A stretch of 19,360 nt of DNA from JBBRFH01 sp038224615 (lineage in GTDB: Bacteria > Planctomycetota > Phycisphaerae > Tepidisphaerales > Tepidisphaeraceae), in NCBI GenBank assembly GCA_038224615.1, contig JBBRFH010000028.1, positions 1 through 19,360 on the forward strand. The letters run 5' to 3'. A program made the position numbers and the translations under genes. The notes below the pieces were generated by a model. That model worked only from the letters and a program-made list of their open reading frames with translations. It made no database searches and was not told the origin of the DNA. Each line of letters opens with the position of its first letter. Position 1 is the first letter of the stretch. Of this stretch, positions 7,104 through 14,327 are shown in pieces.

Positions 7104-7363
7104 CCAATCACACGAGCGTCAGGTTCTGGCGATGCTTTGACTCGCTATCGCCAGACCTTCAATCGCTCGCCCGGCACAAATTTGAGTTCTTTCATCGCGA
7201 TCCCGACCATCCTTCTCTGCACTTCAAACCGATTGGCGGGGATCGTTGGTCTGTTCGCGTGAACAAGCGCATCCGCGCCGTTTGCCACCGAGAAGACGAC
7301 GTGCTGCTGTGGTTCTTCATCGACGGGCGTGATGAATATGAGCAGGTCATTGCCGGCCGCTGA
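7100..7363 (+). CDS. RelE/ParE-family toxin
   Basis: An 87-residue protein with the compact RelE/ParE fold pattern. A helical N-terminus (FDSLSPDLQSLARHKFEFF) is followed by the beta core HPSLHFKPIGGDRWSVRVNK, the RIRAVCHREDD strand pair, and the closing motif LLWFFIDGRDEYEQVI. The W-S-V-R-V-N...R-A-V...W-F-x-I-x-x-x-D-E-Y string is characteristic of the ParE/HigB-like subgroup. Family members are either ribosome-dependent mRNA endonucleases or gyrase poisons, and the target here cannot be told from sequence. The start is TTG (7100-7102), supported by AGAGG 6 nt upstream. It overlaps the antitoxin stop as TTGA, so translation is probably coupled and the toxin kept low by the weak start. The reading frame is intact. 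Confidence 0.86.
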   Translation: MTNHTSVRFWRCFDSLSPDLQSLARHKFEFFHRDPDHPSLHFKPIGGDRWSVRVNKRIRAVCHREDDVLLWFFIDGRDEYEQVIAGR

Positions 7364-7388
7364 TTGACCTGCAACACTTGCCAACCCC

Positions 7389-7985
7389 ATGCACCCCACC
7401 GACGCCGAAATCCTCTCCGTTCCTGATGCCCAGCCGACCCGCAGCAAGGTGAAGGCCGTCACCGTCTTCCTGTCGTCGGCGAAGAAGGTCGACCGCGTGT
7501 ACTTCGATGCCGCCCGCGCCCTCGGCCGGGCGATCGCGAAGGAGAAGTGGACGCTGGTCTACGGCGGCAACTACATCGGCTGCATGGCCGCCGTTGCGGA
7601 CGGGGCGCGGGAGATGGGCGGGCGGGTCGTCGGCATCACGCCGCGACTGTTCGTCGACGAGAATGTCGCCGATACGCTCTGCGATGAACTGATCATCACC
7701 GACCACATGCGCGATCGAAAGCACGAGCTCGAGCGCCGCGGCGACGCCTTCATCGCGTTGCCCGGCGGGCTGGGGACGTTCGAGGAACTTTTCGAGATCA
7801 TTGTCGGCCGGCAGCTTAAGTATCACGACAAGCCGATCGTCGTTCTCAACCTGAACGACTACTACACACCCCTGCTGCAGATGCTCGACCGCGGCGTCGA
7901 GGAACATTTCGTCCGCGCCGAAGCGCGAAAACTGATCGACGTCGCCACCAGCATCGAGCAGGCGATTCAAATTCTGAAGAAATAG
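7389..7985 (+). CDS. LOG-family nucleoside 5'-monophosphate phosphoribohydrolase
   Basis: A 198-residue protein of the LOG/TIGR00730 group. Characterised members cleave the N-glycosidic bond of (cytokinin) nucleoside 5'-monophosphates, releasing the base and ribose 5-phosphate; some bacterial members act on AMP. The signature PGGLGTFEE is at 125-133, and the conserved MRDRK arginine/lysine segment is at 107-111. The first glycine loop, YGGNYIGCMAAVADGA (58-73), is in the place of the common GGGxxGLMG. The Ala-rich Rossmann-like remainder is normal. The gene begins 25 nt after the toxin stop and has no clear Shine-Dalgarno. It may therefore be read from the upstream transcript or start slightly downstream. 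Its neighbour two genes upstream carries another N-glycosidase/transferase-like domain, which suggests a shared base-salvage or nucleotide-degradation role (inference). Confidence 0.88.
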   Translation: MHPTDAEILSVPDAQPTRSKVKAVTVFLSSAKKVDRVYFDAARALGRAIAKEKWTLVYGGNYIGCMAAVADGAREMGGRVVGITPRLFVDENVADTLCDELIITDHMRDRKHELERRGDAFIALPGGLGTFEELFEIIVGRQLKYHDKPIVVLNLNDYYTPLLQMLDRGVEEHFVRAEARKLIDVATSIEQAIQILKK

Positions 7986-8012
7986 AGACGGACGAGCACC
8001 GACAAGGGGCAG

Positions 8013-8029
8013 GTCCGCGGACGCTTTTT
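8013..8029 (+). terminator. Weak candidate terminator after the LOG gene
   Basis: A short self-complementary GTCCGCGGAC (8013-8022) is followed by GC and five T residues (8025-8029), 28 nt after the LOG stop. The stem is short with almost no loop, so this is only a weak candidate. Confidence 0.3.
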
Positions 8030-8081
8030 CACGCGCCCAATGCCGCTTATTACGTGCCCCTCTCTCTCGTGCCGATAACGG

Positions 8082-8090
8082 TGATAAGCT
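8082..8090 (+). promoter_or_regulatory. Extended -10 element before the TonB-like gene
   Basis: TGA-TAAGCT forms an extended -10 element ending 15 nt before the ATG at 8106. The leader would be about 8 nt and contains no Shine-Dalgarno. No -35 box is evident. Confidence 0.4.
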
Positions 8091-8105
8091 ATTGCCGGCC
8101 ACGCG

Positions 8106-9026
8106 ATGTACCCGCACAGACGCCGTACCAACCTCGCCGCGATCGCGTTTCTGCTGTCGCTCTTCATCCACGTCGTTTCGATCGTGGCGATGTGGGGGTA
8201 CGTGCGCTTTCACGATATCGCCCGGCAGTCGACGGTCGCGCTGCTTCCGATTGACATCCTCCCGCCGCCCGATTCGTTTGGAGAATCCGAAAGCACGGGA
8301 ACGTCGAACAGCAGCAGCCAGGCCGAGGGCGTGCAGCGGGCACCGAAGCCGTCGCAGGACCAGGCCGCCCTCACCCGCGATCCCGAAGGCAACGAAAGCG
8401 GCGCGCAGCCGCCCGCCGTCCAGCCGACGCCCCCCGCCGAGGCGCTCGCGGCGATGACCGAGCCGCAGGCGTTCCGTCCACCTGCCCAGCAACTGACGTT
8501 GGAATCGGCCCCGATCGGCCGAAGCGCCAAGGCCGCGCCAACCCCCGTGGACGCAAAGGACGATCGCTCGCAGACGGAGCAACTGGCCCGCGCCCAGCCC
8601 CCTGCCCCGTCACCGTCGAAACCCGAGGTGGAGCCGCGCCCCGTTCCGCCTCGGTCGCACGCCGGCACGCCGCTGGAGCACAGTGATCGTGACAGCGACC
8701 TCTTCGCGTCCGAATTTTCCGTCCAGTACGAGCGCGGCCAGGTGAAGGCGCGCCAGGGACGTGAGTTCAAGTTCGCCCGCCCGCGCGAGAATCTCGCCGC
8801 CATCACCGACACCGCGGTCATCTCGTTCCCGGCGGTGTGCCGGTTGAAGGTCGAGACCGACGAGCACGGCAACGTCCGCCGGGTGACGATCGACCACTCG
8901 ACCGGTAGCAGCGCGCTCGATCGGATCTTTGAACTGGCGACTTACTCATCCTGGTTCGAGCCGCCCAAAGACGACGACGGCAAACCGAAGCGCGATCAGT
9001 TCACATTCGCGATCACGCTGGAGTAG
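8106..9026 (+). CDS. TonB-like energy-transducing protein
   Basis: A 306-residue protein with the three-part layout of TonB. It has a short basic N-terminus and one membrane helix (about 10-31, AAIAFLLSLFIHVVSIVAMW). A long Pro/Ala/Ser/Glu-rich periplasmic linker (about 50-200) follows. The C-terminal domain (about 225-306) contains FPAVCRLKVETDEHGNVRRV and ends with a beta strand (FTFAITLE). The His in the membrane helix (SLFIHVV) matches the TonB helix His that couples to ExbB/ExbD. TonB proteins carry proton-motive energy to outer-membrane receptors, but no exbB, exbD or receptor gene is visible here. It could instead be a TonB-fold protein with another envelope role. The ATG start has no Shine-Dalgarno and may be near-leaderless. 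The next gene converges, with a pair of palindromes between the stops. Confidence 0.72.
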   Translation: MYPHRRRTNLAAIAFLLSLFIHVVSIVAMWGYVRFHDIARQSTVALLPIDILPPPDSFGESESTGTSNSSSQAEGVQRAPKPSQDQAALTRDPEGNESGAQPPAVQPTPPAEALAAMTEPQAFRPPAQQLTLESAPIGRSAKAAPTPVDAKDDRSQTEQLARAQPPAPSPSKPEVEPRPVPPRSHAGTPLEHSDRDSDLFASEFSVQYERGQVKARQGREFKFARPRENLAAITDTAVISFPAVCRLKVETDEHGNVRRVTIDHSTGSSALDRIFELATYSSWFEPPKDDDGKPKRDQFTFAITLE

Positions 9027-9044
9027 GGTGCGATGAATCGCACC
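9027..9044. repeat. Palindromic repeat copy 1
   Basis: GGTGCGATGAATCGCACC has 8-bp self-complementary arms around GA. It begins at the base directly after the TAG of the TonB-like gene. An identical copy lies 24 nt further on. Either strand can form the hairpin, so the pair could serve both convergent genes as a 3' end structure. Confidence 0.9.
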
Positions 9045-9068
9045 ATCGTTCGGCAATTCGCATCCGAC

Positions 9069-9086
9069 GGTGCGATGAATCGCACC
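9069..9086. repeat. Palindromic repeat copy 2
   Basis: Identical 18-nt palindrome to that at 9027-9044. It ends 8 nt before the stop codon of the convergent RTX-repeat gene. There is no T tract after either copy, so these are not classical intrinsic terminators. Confidence 0.9.
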
Positions 9087-9094
9087 CGACGAAT

Positions 9095-10312
9095 TCACCC
9101 GCTGCCGATGGGGAAATCGTTTTCGTTGAAAATGACGTCGTAGCCGTCGCCGCCGGAGTAGTTGTCGTCGCGTTCGTTGACGTAGAGGGAGTCATTGCCG
9201 TCTTCGCCGCGGACGGTGTCGGCGTCACCATCGACCGAATCCAGGATATCGTGGCCATCGAAGCCGAGCATGGTGTCTTCGCCGGAGTCGCCGAGGATGG
9301 TGTCGTTGTCTTCGCCACCGTCGAGATAATCGTCACCGCGGCCGCCGCGGAGGGAGTCGTTGTTGTCTTCGCCGAAGAGGCGGTCGTCGCCGGCGTCGCC
9401 ATAGAGCACGTCGCTTCCGCCGCCGCCGCGGAGTGAATCGTCGCCGTCGTCGCCGTAGAGGGTATCGCTGTTGTCGCCACCGGTTATCGAGTCGTCGCCC
9501 CCGAAGCCGCTGAGGACGTCGTTGCCCGCCCCACCGTCGATTTCATCGGCATCGGCACCGCCGAGCACGTCGTCGTTGCCCGATCCACCGAGGAGCGTGT
9601 TGAAACCGTCGCCGGCGCGGAGGTCGTCGTTGTCGGCGCCGCCGTCCATGAAATCATCGCCGCTGCCACCGTCGTCGAGCCGGTCGTCACCCGCCCCGCC
9701 ACTCATTGAATCGTTGTCGCGTCCGCCGTAGAGCCGATCATCGCCGATGCCGCCAATGAGCGTATTTCCACCGTTGCCGCCGTAGATCGTATCGAAGCCG
9801 GTGTAGCCGTCGACGTAGTCGCTGCCTTCGGAGGCTTCGATGTAGTCATTGCCTTCCAGCCCGTAGATGACGTCGGAGCCGCCGTTGCCGTAGATGATAT
9901 CGTCGCCAAGCCCGCCGTAGATGTAGTCGCCGCGCGAGTTGCCGATGATGATGTCGTCGCCGGCGCCGGCGATGATCGAATCAGTGCCGTTGGAGGCGCG
10001 AATGGCATCGTTCCCGTCGCCACCCAGGATCGTGGTGCGGAGCTTCAGGCCGCGCGAGATGTTGAGGCTGTCGTTGCCGAGTCCGGCATCCATGACGATG
10101 CGCGAGACGTCGGCGATGGCGTAGGTCCGCGTCGCGTTATTGTCGAACACGATGACGGTCCCCGCCACGACGTCGAGCCCGACGCCAAGCGTATCGGCGC
10201 GGTCGGTGCCGACGACGCTCAGCGTTCCGTTGGAACTGAGCGTGCTCGATAGCAGCACGCGCGGCCAAAGCAATTCGACGGTGGCTCGGGCCGCAGATTC
10301 AATCGCTCGCAT
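9095..10312 (-). CDS. RTX (haemolysin-type calcium-binding) repeat exported protein
   Basis: A 405-residue, very acidic protein. From about residue 85 to 395 it is an almost unbroken run of glycine/aspartate nonapeptide repeats of the GGxGxDxUx type (for example GGAGDDRLDDGG, YGDAGDDRLFG), well over fifteen units. Such repeats form a parallel beta-roll that binds calcium between turns and folds outside the cell. The N-terminus, VELLWPRVLLSS (12-23), is a variant of the LExRxLLS export-associated motif common in planctomycete surface proteins (Planc_extracel family), with Trp replacing Glu. No catalytic domain is visible, so it is probably structural, adhesive or part of an extracellular matrix. 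No type I secretion genes are nearby. GGAG lies 5 nt before the ATG. The coding DNA is strongly periodic because of the repeats. Confidence 0.88.
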   Translation of the reverse strand: MRAIESAARATVELLWPRVLLSSTLSSNGTLSVVGTDRADTLGVGLDVVAGTVIVFDNNATRTYAIADVSRIVMDAGLGNDSLNISRGLKLRTTILGGDGNDAIRASNGTDSIIAGAGDDIIIGNSRGDYIYGGLGDDIIYGNGGSDVIYGLEGNDYIEASEGSDYVDGYTGFDTIYGGNGGNTLIGGIGDDRLYGGRDNDSMSGGAGDDRLDDGGSGDDFMDGGADNDDLRAGDGFNTLLGGSGNDDVLGGADADEIDGGAGNDVLSGFGGDDSITGGDNSDTLYGDDGDDSLRGGGGSDVLYGDAGDDRLFGEDNNDSLRGGRGDDYLDGGEDNDTILGDSGEDTMLGFDGHDILDSVDGDADTVRGEDGNDSLYVNERDDNYSGGDGYDVIFNENDFPIGSG

Positions 10313-10338
10313 GAATGCTCCGTAAAGTCCTCGGTCAA

Positions 10339-10344
10339 ATCATA
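10339..10344 (-). promoter_or_regulatory. Candidate -10 box for the RTX gene
   Basis: TATGAT on the minus strand (10344-10339) would start transcription near 10332, leaving about a 20-nt leader that holds the GGAG site. No good -35 is found at normal spacing, so confidence is modest. Confidence 0.4.
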
Positions 10345-10386
10345 GACGACGCGGAAGGCAAATCGTTAGTAGCGGATTCGGGGAGC

Positions 10387-10495
10387 AACCGCGAAGGCAC
10401 GAACGACGCGAAGAAATCGCGAAGAAATCAGAACTGGGGCTGGGTGCCAAAGCATGGCTTCGCGTCTGCTTGGTGGCCTTCGCGCAGTCGCGGTT
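10387..10495. repeat. Imperfect inverted repeat with tandem 11-mers
   Basis: The left arm (10387-10413, beginning AACCGCGAAGGC) is imperfectly complementary, with gaps, to the right arm at 10458-10495, which ends TCGCGGTT. Next to the left arm, GCGAAGAAATC is repeated twice in tandem (10408-10429). The element ends 15 nt before the stop codon of the next minus-strand gene (10511-10513). It shares the layout of the other intergenic elements here but not their sequence. Confidence 0.65.
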
Positions 10496-10510
10496 CCCTG
10501 ACAGCCGGCG

Positions 10511-12256
10511 TCACTTCACCAGTGCGAGCTTGAACTGCCGGGTGTAGGAGCGCAGGACGTAGGAATCGATCTCCTTGAAATCCTCGCTGTCAGCCAACTG
10601 GTAGTGCGTCGCGATATGGGCGTCGCGAATCTGCTTGAGGATGGCCGGTAGTTCGTTGTTGCGGAGCAGGCTGGTCGGGCTGTCGACGTCGACACGCTTG
10701 ATGTTGCGGATGTCGTGCGGGAGCAGCTTGCGCATCATTTCTTCGTCGGCAAAGTAGCGGAAGATGTGCCGCGTGTAGAGGCTGGCGGCGTCGACGTAAG
10801 CTTTGTTGGCCTCGGCGGCGAGTTTTTTGCGATCCTCACCCGTGGCTTTCATGGCCCGCAGGTACAGCGCGTCGGCCTTGAGCAAAACGGATTGCGCCTC
10901 GGCATTCTTGATGTGGGAGCGATAGTTCAGTTCGTCTTCGGGGAACCGCTTGTTGTGTGCCTGGTACTCTTCGACGGCGCGACCCGCGACCCGCGAGGCG
11001 CGCTCGTAGCGGGCGATCGTCTCGTCGAAAAGCGGGCAGCGCGGCAGGTCGGCCTCGAGCGCCAGATCCGCCGTCACCGGCTCGTACAGGCTCTCGTCCT
11101 TTGGCACCGCCCGACCCGCCAGTTCCATCTCATTGCGTCGACCGGTGTACCAGTCCTCGTCGCTCCATTTTTTCAGTGCCAAAGCCGGCCGCGAGGAGAT
11201 CACGCGGTCCGAAAGCTGCGCGTGCCGCGCGCCCTTGTTACTCTGCAGCCACTCGCAACGCTTGAAGTAGTTGTAAGCCAGCGCGTGCGGTGGAACGCCG
11301 AGAGGGTACGGCTCGAACTCCTTCAGGAACGGCAGCGTGCTGCCGTCGGCGGCATCGCCGGTGGCGGTACGCCCGCCGCGCGGCTTGAGGAACTCGGGCA
11401 GGATATGGAAGTCGTTGTCGAGGAGCGTCGGGTGCTCAGTGCTCTTTCCGGCGGCGCCCTTGCGGTCACCCTTGATGTTCCGGCGCTCGGCGAATTCGAC
11501 GTTCGGAAGGTTTTGCGCCTTGAGTAGATTTGCCACGCCCTTTGTCAGCGTGAGCGAAAGCCGCGACCCATCCGTCGCGGCGTCGCGCGTGACCAGCGCG
11601 TAGCTCGACGCCCCGGCGAACCGCGCCACCCGCAACATCTCCGCCTTCTTGTCGGCGGGGAAGCTCATGCGGATCTTCACGTCCTGAAGCGGCAGCGTTT
11701 CTTCGCGCAGGCGCGGGCTGTAGTAGCCCTTCTCGGCGGCGTTGCCGAACTTATCGAAGTAGAGCCCGCCAATGGACGACAGGATGTTGATGTTGTCAGG
11801 GCGTTCGCTGTCGACGCTGAAGCCGTAGTTCAGCGCGTCGAGGATGGTCGTGTACTTGTTGGGTACGTTCGCCATCTGGACGCTGATGTTGTAGGCCTTG
11901 TTCCAGATCTGAAACAGGTGGACCGTGTCGAACTCCGGCTGCAGCAGGCGGATCAGGTCGACCTTGGTGTCGAAGTCGTCGAGGTTTTTTTCGGACTTCT
12001 GGTTTTCGCTGCTGGTCCACAGCGCCATCACCAGCGGCCCGCGCAGGCCGCCCAGCAGCAGGCCCAGCGCGAAGCTGTTGAGCTTGCTGAGATTGGCTTG
12101 GGAGGTGGTCTTGGTGCCGCGTGTGTCTTCAATGGCGTCGCGCTGGCGCAGCACCCAGGCGCGGGTGACGCCGGCGCCGAGGATCGACGCGATGAGCACG
12201 CCGACGATCGGCAGGGACGAACGATTGCTGCGATGGGGATTGGGAGAGCCGTTCAA
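10511..12256 (-). CDS. Membrane-anchored protein, third gene of an ABC-2 exporter unit
   Basis: A 581-residue protein starting at TTG (12256-12254), with AGAGG 7 nt upstream. The start overlaps the permease stop as TTGA, so the two are translationally coupled. One hydrophobic helix lies at about 15-33 (LPIVGVLIASILGAGVTRAW). A second, weaker one is at about 62-82 (FALGLLLGGLRGPLVMALW). The remainder is a large, mostly helical soluble region. Two stretches (about 90-190 and 410-530) look like helical-repeat (TPR-like) pairs, for example NKAYNISVQMANVPNKYTTI and ADALYLRAMKATGEDRKKLA. I recognise no named family or catalytic motif. The position suggests an accessory subunit for the transporter, perhaps binding the cargo or a periplasmic partner, but that is inference. 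It is last in the unit and is followed by the inverted-repeat element at 10387-10495. Confidence 0.78.
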   Translation of the reverse strand: MNGSPNPHRSNRSSLPIVGVLIASILGAGVTRAWVLRQRDAIEDTRGTKTTSQANLSKLNSFALGLLLGGLRGPLVMALWTSSENQKSEKNLDDFDTKVDLIRLLQPEFDTVHLFQIWNKAYNISVQMANVPNKYTTILDALNYGFSVDSERPDNINILSSIGGLYFDKFGNAAEKGYYSPRLREETLPLQDVKIRMSFPADKKAEMLRVARFAGASSYALVTRDAATDGSRLSLTLTKGVANLLKAQNLPNVEFAERRNIKGDRKGAAGKSTEHPTLLDNDFHILPEFLKPRGGRTATGDAADGSTLPFLKEFEPYPLGVPPHALAYNYFKRCEWLQSNKGARHAQLSDRVISSRPALALKKWSDEDWYTGRRNEMELAGRAVPKDESLYEPVTADLALEADLPRCPLFDETIARYERASRVAGRAVEEYQAHNKRFPEDELNYRSHIKNAEAQSVLLKADALYLRAMKATGEDRKKLAAEANKAYVDAASLYTRHIFRYFADEEMMRKLLPHDIRNIKRVDVDSPTSLLRNNELPAILKQIRDAHIATHYQLADSEDFKEIDSYVLRSYTRQFKLALVK

Positions 12257-14256
12257 GGCGCGACCTCTTTGTTACGCAGGAAGACGTATGCCGCCGTCAG
12301 CAGCGGCAGACCGAACAGCACGAGAACCTGCAGGGGCTCGAGTATCTGGGCGCCGCTGATGGTGACGCCGCGCTCGATCTGCTCGGTGACGCCGAATGGC
12401 GTGATGTCCGGCAGCACCCCGGCAAAGACCACCAGACTCTTGGTCAGTCCTTCGACAGTGCTGTTGACCAACTGGGCCCCGCCGGCGCTGGTGGGGAAAA
12501 ATTCCTGCGCGAACTGCGCACCCAGCCCGCTGCCGATGTCCAGGTTTGAGACGCCCCACTTGCCAAGAATGATCAGCACCGTCAGCACTGCCGCGATCGG
12601 CCAGGATAGGAACGTGCTGCAGCAAAGCGCGATCGTCGCGACCAGGACCGACAGCAGCCACAGCACCAAGAGCCCGATCGCGAAGTTTGCTTCAAAACTG
12701 CCGCGTTTGGCGACCAGTTGCAGCGAAGTCGGCATCAGTGACACGACGTGACCGGCCGTCTTGTTCGTGATGACGATGTCGAAATCCTTGTTCGTCAGGT
12801 AGCTCTGCGGCAACGAAAAGAAGAGGGTTCGCCGGTTCTCGGGATAGACCAGCACCGGGTCGCTCATCCGGTTACCCGGACGGTCGTACACCTTCACTTC
12901 GACGGTTGTTGCGACTTCGGCGTCGGCATCGGCGCCGCCGGTTTCGAGTGCGACCGTCAACTCGAACGGCACCTTCTCATGGGCGGCGGCAGGCGGGTTC
13001 ACGCCGCGGAACTGGTACATCGCGACCGGCTGAAGCCCGCGCTCAGGCCCATGAAGTTGCTGACCGGACCGGCCTTCGCTGCCGCGGAGTTGCGGGTTGC
13101 TCTGTGCCTCGATCCGGCGGAATGGCGTGTCCGGGCCGTCCGAGACCACCACCGCGATCGACTTTTCGCCGAAGCGGTATAAAAAATCCTGCGAAGTGGG
13201 AACGACCTGGATGAAAAAATCCTTCAGGTCGGCAACCTTCGCTGCGATCTCGGGCGTCAGCGGCACGATGGCGGCCTGACGACCGGTCGGGTCGATCAAT
13301 GTGGCGGGCTGCTGGCCGACGACCTGCTCGCTGGCCACGACGACCTGTAGCGTGTGGCCGTCGATGAACTGCACGTTGAACGTCGGCGTGGGAGAGGCGG
13401 CGGGTGGTTGCCCGGCGTCGGTGTCGGCGGCGGCACGGATCTGCTCAAACCCGATGTTCAGCACCACGGCCGCACCCAGTGCGCCCGCCGGCGCGCCGGG
13501 GATGCCTGTAGGCGCCATCAGGTTCGGGCGGCCGGGTGGTTCGACTCGGAAAGCGGCGACCGCGTCGTGCATCCCGCCTTGGATCACACGGTCCGCCGGC
13601 GTTAGCGGTAAGCGGGCATACTGGCTCAGCGCCTTCGGCGCCTCGACCGTCTGCGAAAACAGGAGGCCTTCCTGCTTGAAATGCTCGAGGTAGCTGCGGT
13701 TGCTCTGGTCCGCCCCCGCCGACTGCAGCGTCTGCGCGATCTGCCGGCCGAGCAGCCAGCTTCGCATGTTCAAGTAGCTAAGCGAAAAGACGCCCATGAT
13801 GATCAGGATCAGCGCCGACACCATCGCGAAGCCCGCGATCTTGCCGATCACGATCTCCAGCCGCGTCACCGGCTTGGTGACGATCGTGAACACCACGCGA
13901 TTCTCAATCTCGCGCGGAAGATTCGTGACGGCGGTGATGATCGTGATGACGGTGACGACCAGTCCGGTCGTGAAGAAGCAGAATTTGATCGTCTGGCGAA
14001 TCGCGTCCTGCTCGTCAATCGGCTTCTGCAACTGGCACACCACGACGATGCCGAGCATCGCCAGCGGCGTGATCCAAAGCACGCGACGGCGTATGGCGTC
14101 GCGAAAGCAGACGCTCGCGATCGCGCCGATGCGCCCGGTGCTGAAGCGCAGAAGGTCGCCGAAGCCGTACACGACCAGGCCGAGCACGACGATCGCGAGC
14201 GAGATATTCCAACTGGCGATACCGGATTCTGCGAGATGCCGAAAAAAAGTGCCCAT
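12253..14256 (-). CDS. ABC-2 type transporter permease with a large extracytoplasmic insert
   Basis: A 667-residue protein from ATG 14256. A TTG at 14289 would add 11 residues and has no better ribosome binding site. Four N-terminal membrane helices can be seen at about 17-33, 62-76, 95-112 and 138-157. Between helices 3 and 4 is LPREIENRVVFTIVTKPVTRLEIVIGK, the cytoplasmic coupling signature of ABC-2 permeases. A region of about 350 residues (about 165-515) rich in beta strands and Pro/Gly/Ala follows, presumably outside the membrane. At least three C-terminal helices come next (FAIGLLVLWLLSVLVATIAL onward). ABC-2 permeases export lipids, polysaccharides, peptides or drugs, or act in gliding and envelope assembly; the cargo here is unknown. 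The ATPase gene lies upstream and the membrane-anchored partner overlaps downstream. Confidence 0.88.
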   Translation of the reverse strand: MGTFFRHLAESGIASWNISLAIVVLGLVVYGFGDLLRFSTGRIGAIASVCFRDAIRRRVLWITPLAMLGIVVVCQLQKPIDEQDAIRQTIKFCFFTTGLVVTVITIITAVTNLPREIENRVVFTIVTKPVTRLEIVIGKIAGFAMVSALILIIMGVFSLSYLNMRSWLLGRQIAQTLQSAGADQSNRSYLEHFKQEGLLFSQTVEAPKALSQYARLPLTPADRVIQGGMHDAVAAFRVEPPGRPNLMAPTGIPGAPAGALGAAVVLNIGFEQIRAAADTDAGQPPAASPTPTFNVQFIDGHTLQVVVASEQVVGQQPATLIDPTGRQAAIVPLTPEIAAKVADLKDFFIQVVPTSQDFLYRFGEKSIAVVVSDGPDTPFRRIEAQSNPQLRGSEGRSGQQLHGPERGLQPVAMYQFRGVNPPAAAHEKVPFELTVALETGGADADAEVATTVEVKVYDRPGNRMSDPVLVYPENRRTLFFSLPQSYLTNKDFDIVITNKTAGHVVSLMPTSLQLVAKRGSFEANFAIGLLVLWLLSVLVATIALCCSTFLSWPIAAVLTVLIILGKWGVSNLDIGSGLGAQFAQEFFPTSAGGAQLVNSTVEGLTKSLVVFAGVLPDITPFGVTEQIERGVTISGAQILEPLQVLVLFGLPLLTAAYVFLRNKEVAP

Positions 14257-14327
14257 GACGTGCGATCGCTTTCCAGTCGAGACTGCCAACCCACGTTCGG
14301 CCGCGTCACGGCCGACACCTGCCTGTT

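Noticed and set aside
7347..8582. 411-codon minus-strand open frame across the LOG and TonB-like genes
   Set aside because: It is antisense to two supported genes, and its translation is Arg/Gly/Asp-rich low-complexity sequence.
9100..10080. Periodic DNA that could be taken for a CRISPR or satellite array
   Set aside because: The period follows the nine-residue calcium-binding repeats of the encoded RTX protein; there are no constant repeats with unique spacers.
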